Assembly: GCA_963722905.1 (NCBI GenBank)
Contig: CAVROT010000004.1
Span: 372,001-436,000, forward strand
DNA: 64,000 nt
Source: CAVROT01 sp963722905
Lineage (GTDB): Bacteria; Pseudomonadota; Alphaproteobacteria; Rhodobacterales; Rhodobacteraceae
Reading direction: 5' to 3'
The notes beneath the pieces were generated by a model. The model had not been told where the DNA came from. It worked only from the letters and a program-made list of their open reading frames with translations, and made no database searches. The first letter of the stretch is position 1. Each line of letters begins with the position of its first letter. A program made the position numbers and the translations under genes. Below are positions 8,524 through 16,415 of this stretch, in pieces.

Positions 8524-8540
8524 ATACCAAAGACTGGTAT
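8524..8540. promoter_or_regulatory. Probable ParD operator upstream of parDE
   Basis: Perfect inverted repeat ATACCA-N5-TGGTAT, about 20 bases upstream of the ATC position of parD. Ribbon-helix-helix antitoxins autorepress by binding such palindromes; the assignment is by position. Confidence 0.6.
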
Positions 8541-8702
8541 TACCGTGCAAGGCCTCGGCAGCGGCTATCATTCTCCGAAGCCGACCTTTGCCCGTCGACG
8601 AACTGCGTAGAAGACGCGGACTTTAGCTGCCCTTCGATCGTCCCGGGTTAATCACCGCTTCCAGCAGCCTCCGGGTGGCGAATGCCGCCGGAGGTCCGTC
8701 GC

Positions 8703-9449
8703 TCACGCCCAAGGCGGCACCGCCAGCATGAGATGCGTGACCGCCGCGTCGAACGCGTAGAACGACCAGTGCAGCCCGTAGGCCCAGCGGAAGCCGTGCC
8801 GCGCGCGCAGGTAGAGGACGGGTGCGAGCAGGCCGAACAGCGTCGCGGCGAGGGTGAAGCGCGCGACGTATAGGCCGGTGAAGCCGTCGAGAGCCAGCGT
8901 CAGGTGGAAGCCGCCGAAGAGTGCGGCCATGAGAAGGCAGGTCGCGGGGAGCGTGAAGCCCACGCGGTCGGCGCGGCGGATGATGACGGCGACGAGGGTC
9001 TGCTGGAACAGGATGTCGAACGACTTCGGGAGGTAGTACCAGGCCGAGGCGAACATGAACTCGGGCGGGTCGGACGGGGCACGGTAGGTCGACACCGCGG
9101 GCAGCAGCGGCAGGACGAGGGCCACGAAGGCCGCGCAGGCGAGAAGGACCGGCGTCAGCGCGACCGCGTGGCCGAGCAGCCTCGGCCGGGTGATCTGCTC
9201 GGCGATGACGCTCCGGAACTGGAGCGCGGAGACGATTGTCCAGCCGAGGTAGTAGGCGGCGAACAGGACCGGCGCCTCGTCGTAGCCTACGTCGAGGGCG
9301 AGGGCATCGACGAGGACGTAGTAGCCCCAGCTGGAGACGGACCAGAGCAGCGCCACCAGCGCCAGCGTCGGTGCCATCCGGGCAAGCCCGCCGACGACGG
9401 GTCCCCTCCGCCCGTTCCGTGCTGGAAGGCTCTGGTCCGCCATCGTCAT
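8703..9449 (-). CDS. Polytopic membrane protein of unknown function (CPBP-protease-like hydrophobic pattern)
   Basis: It has 248 residues from ATG 9449, behind GGGAGA. About seven hydrophobic helices: roughly 26-46 (MAPTLALVALLWSVSSWGYY), 58-78, 92-118, 150-175, 180-200, 208-225 and the C-terminus. The block AALFGGFHLTLAL has a His in the place where CPBP-family membrane proteases carry a metal-binding motif, but the preceding EExxxR is not seen, so this is only a weak resemblance. It is divergent from a MarR regulator with a palindrome between them, so it is probably that regulator's target. Some MarR-controlled genes of this layout are drug- or stress-related; no function is assigned. Confidence 0.75.
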   Translation of the reverse strand: MTMADQSLPARNGRRGPVVGGLARMAPTLALVALLWSVSSWGYYVLVDALALDVGYDEAPVLFAAYYLGWTIVSALQFRSVIAEQITRPRLLGHAVALTPVLLACAAFVALVLPLLPAVSTYRAPSDPPEFMFASAWYYLPKSFDILFQQTLVAVIIRRADRVGFTLPATCLLMAALFGGFHLTLALDGFTGLYVARFTLAATLFGLLAPVLYLRARHGFRWAYGLHWSFYAFDAAVTHLMLAVPPWA

Positions 9450-9498
9450 GCTCGTCTCCCAAGATCATCGCCGGCCGCCCCTTGCGGCTATTCATTAC

Positions 9499-9510
9499 TT
9501 AGTATACTAA
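9499..9510. promoter_or_regulatory. Palindromic operator between the membrane protein gene and marR
   Basis: Perfect 12-base palindrome TTAGTATACTAA, part of an AT-rich stretch 9491-9520 in very GC-rich DNA, nine bases before the MarR start. Flanking ACTT and AAGT extend the symmetry loosely. The size and position suit a MarR dimer that controls both divergent genes. Confidence 0.6.
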
Positions 9511-9518
9511 TTATAAGT

Positions 9519-9995
9519 ATGACAACCGGTCCTTTCACCCTGCATCATCTCCTCCACTCCGCCGACCTCGTGGAGGACGTGCTGCGCCGGCGCCTCGCCC
9601 GCATCGCCATGCGTCCGCGCCAGGCGCGGGTGATCGACGCGCTGGCGCGCATGGAGCCTGCCTCGCAGGTGTCGCTCGCCCGCGCGTTCGACATAACCCC
9701 GGCCTCCATGAGCACGATGACCGCTCGCCTGATCGAGGCGGAGTTCGTCACCCGCGAGGTCGACCCCGAGGAGGCGCGCGGCAACCTGCTGCGGCTCACG
9801 CCGCGCGGTCGCGGTCTGCTGTCGGAGATCCACGCGGCCTGGGGCGACGTCGACCAGATGATCGCCGAGCGAATTGGGGCCGACGAGGCGGAGGCGCTGA
9901 GCCGCCTGACCCGCGCGCTTCGCGACGGCCTCGGCGGCCGCGTCCCGGGCGGGCCCGGGGCGGATACCGACGCACCGACGGAGACGACGCCATGA
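9519..9995 (+). CDS. MarR-family transcriptional regulator
   Basis: 158 residues starting ATG 9519. A winged helix spans about residues 35-100: QARVIDALARMEPASQVSLA, then the recognition region FDITPASMSTMTARLIEAEF and the wing EVDPEEARGNLLRLTPRGR, the MarR pattern. It is divergent from the membrane protein gene with a palindrome between. Its stop overlaps a possible ATG at 9992 in the frame of the next gene, so that gene may be in the same transcript. The effector is unknown. Confidence 0.9.
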   Translation: MTTGPFTLHHLLHSADLVEDVLRRRLARIAMRPRQARVIDALARMEPASQVSLARAFDITPASMSTMTARLIEAEFVTREVDPEEARGNLLRLTPRGRGLLSEIHAAWGDVDQMIAERIGADEAEALSRLTRALRDGLGGRVPGGPGADTDAPTETTP

Positions 9996-10141
9996 GCGTC
10001 ACGGCCCAACGCCTTCCACCGCTCGTGCGCAGACCCGACCAACTCGCCGGAGGGACCATGACCCCGCCGGTCCGCGCCGAGCAGGACACCGACAGGACCC
10101 GAGCCGCGCCGTCCGGCGCCGCATTCCAGAAGGAGAAGACC

Positions 10142-11167
10142 ATGAGCCTCGCAGCCCGCCGCGCACCCGTCGCAGCCCCCGCCCTGATCGCCGCCATGGC
10201 GATCGGCGCCGCTTGCCTCTTCGGCACGCTCCCCGCGACGGCGCACGACACCGCCGCCAGCGCGGCGGCTTCCGTCGACACGTCGTCCGCCGTCGCCGGT
10301 GCGGGCTGGAGCGACACCGTCACCATCACCCTGGACGAGGACGCGCAGACGTTCCGCTTCCGGTCCGACGGCCTTCCGAGCCACGGGTTCGACGAACGGT
10401 ACCTGATCCCCGTCAATCCGGCCGATCAGCCGTTCGCAGATCAGCCAGAGGACGCCTTCGCGGTCGCCCTGTCCGCTGACGCCTTCGTGGCGTCGCCGGT
10501 CGACACCACCATCACCACGCGACCGGCCTATGCAAAGGAGGCGATGGACACGTCGCTCGGCCGCATCGGCGTGGCCCTGAGCGGCGCGCAGCTCTTCAAC
10601 GACTACGAGAACATGGAGCGGACGGTCGTGGCGATGGACGACCAGGTCACGCACGACCACGTGTCCTTCCTCGACGCCTGCAACGGCCACACGCTGGCCG
10701 ACGGCACGAACTACCACTATCACGGCGTGCCCGTCTGCATCACCGAGGGGCTCGACGCAGGCGACTTGCATTCCGTGATGATCGGCGTGCTGGAGGACGG
10801 CTTCCCGGTCTACGGCAACCACGGCGAGGGCGGCGCGATCGTCACCAACGCCGATCTCGACGCGTGCAGCGGCCACGTCGGCGCGACGCCGGAGTTTCCG
10901 GACGGAATCTACCACTACCACCTGACGGCCGACGAGGCGCCGTACATGGTGGACTGCTACCATGGCGAGATCGAGGGCACCGGGCCCCGGGGCGGCGGTG
11001 GTGGCGGCCCGGACTTCGGAGCCGCGGCGCAGGCTCTCGGCGTCGACGAGGCGCGCCTGGTGCAGGCGCTCGGGCAATCCATGCCACCGGACTTCGCCGC
11101 AGCCGCCGAAGCCCTCGGCATCGACGACGACGACCTGCGGGCTGCCCTTCCCGCGCCGCCTCAGTAA
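10142..11167 (+). CDS. Secreted YHYH-domain protein
   Basis: 341 residues. The chosen start ATG 10142 sits behind GAAGGAGAAG and opens a signal peptide (MSLAARRAPVAAP, then a hydrophobic run ending PATAHD). Repeated motifs characterise the YHYH family: TNYHYHGVPVCI, DGIYHYHLTAD, DACNGH and DACSGH with paired Cys, and DGFPVYGNHG. Such His/Cys-rich domains are found in exported proteins; a metal-binding role is often supposed but I do not know of proof. The C-terminus (after about 280) is Gly-rich, then two similar helices containing AAQALGVDEARLVQAL and AAEALGIDDDDLRAAL. The frame is open back to 9992, overlapping the marR stop, but that extension lacks a signal sequence at its start. Confidence 0.88.
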   Translation: MSLAARRAPVAAPALIAAMAIGAACLFGTLPATAHDTAASAAASVDTSSAVAGAGWSDTVTITLDEDAQTFRFRSDGLPSHGFDERYLIPVNPADQPFADQPEDAFAVALSADAFVASPVDTTITTRPAYAKEAMDTSLGRIGVALSGAQLFNDYENMERTVVAMDDQVTHDHVSFLDACNGHTLADGTNYHYHGVPVCITEGLDAGDLHSVMIGVLEDGFPVYGNHGEGGAIVTNADLDACSGHVGATPEFPDGIYHYHLTADEAPYMVDCYHGEIEGTGPRGGGGGGPDFGAAAQALGVDEARLVQALGQSMPPDFAAAAEALGIDDDDLRAALPAPPQ

Positions 11168-11367
11168 CGGCCCGCGCGGGTACGGACGGGCGGCACGTCC
11201 GAAGCACGCGCCACCACCGCCGTGAACGCGGTCCTCGGCGGGCTCAATGCGCTCGGCGTGCTCGACGTGCTCCCCGCCGAGAACCCCAGCCCGCTCGCGG
11301 GGGTGGCGGACGGACCCTCGCTACCGGTCAGGCCCTCGCCATGACCGGCCCATCGAAAGGACCACCC

Positions 11368-12009
11368 ATGAGACCCACCATCGCCGCCCTGGCCCTCCTC
11401 GGGCTCGCACCCGCAGCCCTCCGTGCGGAGACCTTCTATGCCGACGTCTGGGCCGACAACTGGTTCGAGATGCGCATCGACGGCGTGCAGGTCGTGCAGG
11501 ACAGCGTGCCGATCACCACCGAGCGGTCGTTCAACGCCGAGAGCTTCGCGTTCGAGGCGACGCGGCCCTTCGTGGTCGGCCTCGTCGCCATCGACTTCAA
11601 GGCGGACGACACCGGCCTCGAATACATCGGCACGCCCCGCCAGCAGATGGGCGACGGCGGCGCGATCATGCAGATCCGGGACGCCGCGGGCGCCACCGTC
11701 GCCGTCAGCGACGCCGGCTGGCAATGCCTCGTGATCCATACCGCGCCACTCGACAAGGCCTGCGAGGACGCGGCCGATCCGGTCGCCGGAGAGGGCGCCT
11801 GCGGCTTCGAGACGTCGGCCGAGCCCGACGGCTGGGACGTCGCCGGCTTCGACGCCTCCGACTGGCCGCAGGCGGACACCTACACTGAGGCCGAGGTCAG
11901 CCCGAGGATGGGCTACGACGAGATCGCATGGGCCCCGGAGGCCGAACTCATCTGGGGGCCCGACCTCGAGCAGAGCAACACGGTCCTCTGCCGCGTCACG
12001 ATCGAATGA
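11368..12009 (+). CDS. Secreted protein of unknown function
   Basis: 213 residues from ATG 11368, with a clear signal peptide (MRPTIAALALLGLAPAALRA, cleavage likely before ETFYAD). The mature part looks beta-rich, opening YADVWADNWFEMRIDG and carrying four or more Cys. The pattern of a short opening sandwich, then a W-containing segment (DVAGFDASDWPQAD) recalls galactose-binding-like domains, but I cannot assign a family. It sits between the YHYH protein and a ricin-B-like protein, all exported, so the three probably form one envelope or surface cluster. Confidence 0.7.
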   Translation: MRPTIAALALLGLAPAALRAETFYADVWADNWFEMRIDGVQVVQDSVPITTERSFNAESFAFEATRPFVVGLVAIDFKADDTGLEYIGTPRQQMGDGGAIMQIRDAAGATVAVSDAGWQCLVIHTAPLDKACEDAADPVAGEGACGFETSAEPDGWDVAGFDASDWPQADTYTEAEVSPRMGYDEIAWAPEAELIWGPDLEQSNTVLCRVTIE

Positions 12010-12059
12010 GCGGCCCGCCGATTGACACTCCTCACACACGCAATCGAAGGATTTATCCG

Positions 12060-12590
12060 ATGACCTACCGCCTCACATCCATCACTGCCGGCCTCCTCAT
12101 GGTCGCCGGGGTCGCCCACGCGGAGACCGTCGAGATCGACCTCCTCGACCTGGTCGACAACATCCAGGACGGCTACTGCCTCGACATCGCTGGCGGCCAG
12201 GGCGCGCAGGCCGACCCCGGCAACGGGCTCCAGGGCCACACCTGCTACAGCCCGTCGGGCGAGGTCTTCGTGGATCAGGGCTTCGACTCCGACCGCTTCG
12301 CGGGCGGCATCCTCTACATGCCGGAGTTCGACGTCTGCGCCGAGATCGCCTCCATTGACGAGGGCGCCGCCGTTGGCCTCGCGGCCTGCGACGGCAGCGA
12401 CGCGCAGGCCTTCGTCTTCTCCGGCACCGGCACGATCACGCCGGCCGGCGCGACGGACCTGTGCCTGACGCTGGGCCAGGACACGCGCTCGGGCCGCAGC
12501 GACGCGAACCAGATCAAGGCGCTGTCGCTGGAGACCTGCTCGGACGAGCGCGCCGCCTACCAGGGCTGGGGCAACCGGACCGCCGATTGA
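12060..12590 (+). CDS. Secreted ricin-B-lectin-like (beta-trefoil) protein
   Basis: 176 residues from ATG 12060. The signal peptide ends VAGVAHA before ETVEIDL. The mature protein has repeated Cys-containing segments (DGYCLDIAGGQ, GLQGHTCYSPSGEVF, TDLCLTLGQDTR, LSLETCSDERAAYQGW), the spacing expected of a beta-trefoil carbohydrate-binding fold. QxW itself is only suggested by AYQGW near the end. It is 50 bases behind the previous exported protein in the same direction. Fold assignment is moderate; the ligand is unknown. Confidence 0.75.
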   Translation: MTYRLTSITAGLLMVAGVAHAETVEIDLLDLVDNIQDGYCLDIAGGQGAQADPGNGLQGHTCYSPSGEVFVDQGFDSDRFAGGILYMPEFDVCAEIASIDEGAAVGLAACDGSDAQAFVFSGTGTITPAGATDLCLTLGQDTRSGRSDANQIKALSLETCSDERAAYQGWGNRTAD

Positions 12591-12699
12591 GACGCGACGG
12601 GCACCGGCCGGAAGGCGGGTGCCCCCGGGCGGGACGCGACCCTCGATCGGTCCCGGTGGATGCCGGCGGGCAGCTCGCGCCGCCCGCCCGCTCCGATCA

Positions 12700-13209
12700 T
12701 CAACCGCGGCGGCCGCGCAACGTCAGCGCGCCGTCGCCGTCGCGGTCCATCCGCTCGACGATCCGCGCGATGCGGGCGTCCAGCTCGCCCGCGTCGATGC
12801 TGCCGTCGCCGTTCGCGTCGAGCGCCTGGAACCCGTCGACCATCCGCTCGCGGGTCATCTCTGCATAGAGCGTCTCGAACTCGTCGATGGAGAGCGCGCC
12901 GTCGCCCGAGACGTCGGCCTCGCCGACCTTGGCCGTGCGGTAGGCGTCGATCTCGGCTTGCGTGAGCGCGCCGTCACCGTCCGCGTCGGCTTCCGCGAAA
13001 AGGGCGCCCAGCATGGCTGGGCCGCCGCGGCCGCCGCCGACCCGGTCGCCGCGCGGGCCGCGCCGGTCGCCGCGGTCGCCGGGCCCGTCGGCGCGCTGGT
13101 CCTGGGTCGCGGGCGCGTCGGGTGCGGTCTGAGCCGTTACCATCGACGCGCCGGTGCCGGCGAGAGCTACCGCGAGCAGGGCGGCGGGGAGGAAGGTGTG
13201 CTTGGTCAT
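12700..13209 (-). CDS. Secreted EF-hand calcium-binding protein
   Basis: 169 residues from ATG 13209, with signal peptide MTKHTFLPAALLAVALAG ending near MVTAQ. After an Asp/Arg/Gly-rich linker come four EF-hand loops: DADGDGALTQAE, DVSGDGALSIDE, DANGDGSIDAGE and DRDGDGALT, the last truncated by the C-terminus. This is the usual architecture of small periplasmic calvin-like proteins of proteobacteria. It is divergent from a two-component system with a strong inverted repeat between, so it is plausibly that system's target. Confidence 0.9.
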   Translation of the reverse strand: MTKHTFLPAALLAVALAGTGASMVTAQTAPDAPATQDQRADGPGDRGDRRGPRGDRVGGGRGGPAMLGALFAEADADGDGALTQAEIDAYRTAKVGEADVSGDGALSIDEFETLYAEMTRERMVDGFQALDANGDGSIDAGELDARIARIVERMDRDGDGALTLRGRRG

Positions 13210-13305
13210 GGTGTGGTCCTCTGGGGTTGGACGAAGGCGGCGTCGCCTCCGATGCACCCCATATGGACGGCCCCGGGCGGCCATGCGTGTCAGCCGCGGG
13301 CCCGC

Positions 13306-13354
13306 TTTGTCGCGGACATTCGCAGGATGTCCGGTTGATACACCTCGCGACAAA
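13306..13354. promoter_or_regulatory. Nested inverted repeats between the EF-hand gene and the response regulator
   Basis: Outer arms TTTGTCGCG (13306-13314) and CGCGACAAA (13346-13354) are perfect complements. Inner arms GGACAT (13314-13319) and ATGTCC (13327-13332) are also perfect. This is the only strongly symmetrical element in the divergent gap, so it is likely an operator, probably for the adjacent response regulator, or a stem in a leader transcript. Confidence 0.55.
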
Positions 13355-13450
13355 CGAGGCAGCGCGGCCCGTCTCCATCGGTTATGGAACGCCGAAGATA
13401 TGGGCCGGTATCGCCGGACCCGACCCCGCCCCCCGGAGGAAGCTACGCCC

Positions 13451-14164
13451 TTGGAGCCGCACGACCCGCAGATCCTGATCGTCGACGACGCCCGCGACAT
13501 CCGCGAGCCGTTGGGGCAGTACCTGCGCCGGCAGGGCTACCGCACGCAGCTCGCCGCGAACGCGGGCGAGGCGCGGCGGGTCCTGGACGAGGCGCGGATC
13601 GCGCTCGTCGTTCTCGACGTCATGATGCCGGGCGAGGACGGGCTCAGCCTCTGCCGCTGGCTGGCGGGGCGCGGCCGGCCGCCGGTGATCCTGCTCACCG
13701 CGATGGCCGACGAGACCGACCGCATCGTCGGGCTGGAACTCGGAGCCGACGACTACCTCGTCAAGCCGTTCAACCCGCGCGAGCTGCTGGCGCGGATCAA
13801 GGCGGTGCTGCGCCGCGTGCCCCCGCAGGAGCCGGTGGTGGCGTCGGGCAGGCGTCGCTTTGCGGGCTGGACGCACGACCCCGCCGCCGCGACCCTTGCC
13901 CACGACGACGGCCGCGCCGTCGCGCTGACCTCGGGCGAGAGCCGCCTGCTCGGCGTCCTGCTCGACAACCCCAAAACCGTCCTCGGCCGCGACCGCCTGC
14001 TCGACCTGACTGCGGGGCGCGACGCCAGGGCCTACGACCGCGCCATCGACAACGCCATCAGCCGCCTGCGCCGCAAGGTGGAGGCCGATCCGAAGGCTCC
14101 GCGCCTGATCGTGACCGAATGGGGCGGCGGCTACCGGCTGGCGTCGGACGTGGAGGACGAATGA
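13451..14164 (+). CDS. OmpR/PhoB-type response regulator
   Basis: 237 residues from TTG 13451, which lies ten bases after GGAGGA and gives the usual short N-terminus; ATG 13400 is the alternative and would add 17 residues. Receiver domain about 1-120: acidic pair in VDDARD, phospho-acceptor Asp in VVLDVMMPGEDG, Thr in LLTAM and Lys in DDYLVKPFNPRELL. The C-terminal winged helix includes LTSGESRLLGVLLDNP and ISRLRRKVEADPKAPRLI, then WGGGYRLA. It overlaps its sensor kinase as ATGA. Confidence 0.95.
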   Translation: MEPHDPQILIVDDARDIREPLGQYLRRQGYRTQLAANAGEARRVLDEARIALVVLDVMMPGEDGLSLCRWLAGRGRPPVILLTAMADETDRIVGLELGADDYLVKPFNPRELLARIKAVLRRVPPQEPVVASGRRRFAGWTHDPAAATLAHDDGRAVALTSGESRLLGVLLDNPKTVLGRDRLLDLTAGRDARAYDRAIDNAISRLRRKVEADPKAPRLIVTEWGGGYRLASDVEDE

Positions 14165-15480
14165 GCGTCCTGCGCCCCGACGGCCTCGTCGCCCGCGTGG
14201 CGCTCCTGCTGGCCGCGGCGCTGATCGCGGCCAATCTCGTGGCGCTGGCGCTCCTGTCGGTCGAGCGCGACCGGTTCGACCGCGCCGCCCGCATCGAGCG
14301 AGAGGTGGAGCGCATCACCTCCCTCGTCCCCGCCATCGAAGCCGCCGCCCCGCCCGCGCGACGCGCCATCGCCCGGCGTTCCTCCACGCGGGTCACGCGG
14401 CTCTCGGTCGGGCCGCGCCCGCTGGTGACCGAGAGCCCCGGCGATCCCCGCTCGGCCGCGCTGACGGCGAACCTCGCCGACGCGCTGACGGGGCGCGACG
14501 TGCGCGCGGCCATCGGCACGGGGCCGCGTGGCGGCGAGACCGTCGCCGCCTCCATCGCCCTTGCCGTCCCCGCGGGCGCCCGCGCGCAGTGGCTCGACGT
14601 CGTCTCGCGCGGCGATCGCCTGCCGCCGCCGGGACGCGAGGACGGGCTTTCCCTCACCGTCCTCGGGCTTTCGCTCGCCGCGGTCCTCGGCGCGGCGCTC
14701 CTGGCGCTCCGCCGCCTGACGCGGCCCCTCGCCGCCCTGGCCCATGCCGCCCGCGCCGCCGGGCGCGGCGACCGCGACGCCCGCGTGCCCGAGGACGGCC
14801 CGCGCGAGATGCGCGCGGCGGCCGCGGCCTTCAACGAGATGCAGGCCCGCATCGGCCGCTTCGACGCCGAGCGGATGCGCACGCTGGCCGCCGTGGGCCA
14901 TGACCTGCGCACGCCGCTCACCTCCCTGCGCATCCGCGCCGAGATGCTGGACGCGGCCGACGCCGCGCCGATGATCCGCACGCTGGACGAGATGACCGTG
15001 ATGGCAGACGGCCTCGTCGCCTTCGCCCGTGGCGTCGCGGAGGCCGAACCCGCGCAGGACGTCGACCTCGCGGACCTGCTGGAGCGGCTCTGCCGGGACC
15101 GCGGTGCCCTCCTCGCCGTCGATGCGCCGGCCATCGTCCGGGGCCGCCCCGTCGCGCTCGGTCGCGCCATCGGCAACCTCGTCGACAACGCGCTGCGCTA
15201 TGGCGGCGCAGCACGGGTCCGGCTGTCATCCCACGCCGGCGAGACCATCGTCACCGTCGAGGATGACGGCCCCGGCATCCCGCACGACCGCCTCGCTGCC
15301 GTCTTCGAGCCCTTCGTACGCGGCGAGGACAGCCGCAGCACGGACACGGGCGGCGCGGGCCTCGGCCTTTCCATCGCCCGCGGCGTCGTCGCGGCGCATG
15401 GCGGGGACGTCGCGCTCGAGAACCGCGCCGAGGGCGGCCTGCGCGCGACCGTGCGGCTGCCGGCGGTCCGGGAAGGGTGA
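14161..15480 (+). CDS. Sensor histidine kinase, partner of the preceding regulator
   Basis: 439 residues. Transmembrane helix about 11-30, a periplasmic region to about 160, a second helix about 162-182, then a HAMP-like linker (RRLTRPLAALAHAARAAG) and a HisKA dimerisation domain with phospho-acceptor His in VGHDLRTPLTSLRIRAE. The HATPase domain shows the N box LGRAIGNLVDNALRYGG, G1 EDDGPGIP and G2 GAGLGLSIARGVVAAHGG. The periplasmic region is short and shows no known ligand domain. All catalytic boxes are present. The signal is unknown; the divergent EF-hand protein hints at calcium or envelope conditions, which is inference. Confidence 0.95.
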   Translation: MSVLRPDGLVARVALLLAAALIAANLVALALLSVERDRFDRAARIEREVERITSLVPAIEAAAPPARRAIARRSSTRVTRLSVGPRPLVTESPGDPRSAALTANLADALTGRDVRAAIGTGPRGGETVAASIALAVPAGARAQWLDVVSRGDRLPPPGREDGLSLTVLGLSLAAVLGAALLALRRLTRPLAALAHAARAAGRGDRDARVPEDGPREMRAAAAAFNEMQARIGRFDAERMRTLAAVGHDLRTPLTSLRIRAEMLDAADAAPMIRTLDEMTVMADGLVAFARGVAEAEPAQDVDLADLLERLCRDRGALLAVDAPAIVRGRPVALGRAIGNLVDNALRYGGAARVRLSSHAGETIVTVEDDGPGIPHDRLAAVFEPFVRGEDSRSTDTGGAGLGLSIARGVVAAHGGDVALENRAEGGLRATVRLPAVREG

Positions 15481-15613
15481 GGCGCGGTCGCTCGTTGCTG
15501 CCGTCAGGTCGCGCCCATCGACGGAAGAAAGCAGCCGTTCGGGTGTGGCGCAGCATTTGGTGAAAAGGGCTCATTGTAGCCACTCAGATACAATCGGCGG
15601 CTGGGGGTCTGAA

Positions 15614-16330
15614 CTACAACTCCACTTCCGTATACGCCCGCCGCAGCGCGGTGGACCAGGCGACGGACATGGCGGCGAAGGCTTCGTCCTCGGGCTCGAT
15701 CCGGCGGGTGGCGGTGACCGACAGGGCGCCGTCCTCGATCACGGCGAGGTCCAATGGCATGCCGACGCTGAGGTTCGAGCGCAGGGTGCTGTCCATGCTC
15801 AGCAGAACCGCCTTCTGGGCGTCGGCCAGCGACGTCTCGGGGCGCACGACGCGGTCCAGGATGGGTTTTCCGTACTTGTGCTCGCCGATCTGGAGGTAGG
15901 GCGTGTCGCGGGTGGCCTCGATGAAGTTGCCCTGCGGATAGATCAGGAACATCCGCATCGCGCCGCCCCGCCGCTGCCCCGCCACGATCAGCGACGCCTT
16001 GGCCGAAGTGGTGGTGCGTGCCAGCTTCTGCCCCACATCGGCCGACACCTCGGCCATCGTGTCGCCGATCAGCTGCGCGACCTCCAGCATCGTCGGGACG
16101 GTCATGATCGACTTCGTCTCGGGGTCTCCGGCGGCATCGGTCAGGCGCGCGATGGTGGTCTGGGTAACGGACAGGCTGCCGGCGGTCATGATGGCGATCA
16201 CCCGTTCGCCCGGCGCCTCGAACGTGAACATCTTGCGGTAGATCGAGATGTTGTCGAGCCCGGCATTGGTTCGGGTATCGGACAGCAGGACGATCCCCGC
16301 GTCCAGCAGAAGTCCAACGCAATAGGTCAT
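15614..16330 (-). CDS. Anbu proteasome-like peptidase (ancestral beta subunit)
   Basis: 238 residues starting ATG 16330, so that removal of Met exposes Thr2 as the Ntn nucleophile (MTYCVGLLLDAG). Conserved LSDTRTNAGLDN and the Lys in YRKMFTF follow, with TAGSLSVTQ further on. Anbu proteins assemble into spiral or ring Ntn-hydrolases; their substrate is unknown. It is last in a four-gene minus-strand operon with transglutaminase, alpha-E and circularly permuted ATP-grasp genes, the standard Anbu neighbourhood. An alternative ATG at 16372 would bury the Thr, so it is rejected. Confidence 0.95.
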   Translation of the reverse strand: MTYCVGLLLDAGIVLLSDTRTNAGLDNISIYRKMFTFEAPGERVIAIMTAGSLSVTQTTIARLTDAAGDPETKSIMTVPTMLEVAQLIGDTMAEVSADVGQKLARTTTSAKASLIVAGQRRGGAMRMFLIYPQGNFIEATRDTPYLQIGEHKYGKPILDRVVRPETSLADAQKAVLLSMDSTLRSNLSVGMPLDLAVIEDGALSVTATRRIEPEDEAFAAMSVAWSTALRRAYTEVEL

Positions 16331-16415
16331 CGTCCGCCTTTCGAGCGGCCCCGTGTTCGGAGCGCGCGTCACGACTAGGCGGGCGCCGCCGCGGGCGCAA
16401 CCGGAACCACCGACG

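Noticed and set aside
9992..10141. Longer YHYH protein starting at ATG 9992
   Set aside because: It overlaps marR as ATGA, but the extension would place the signal peptide 50 residues inside the protein; ATG 10142 has a good ribosome site and begins the signal peptide.
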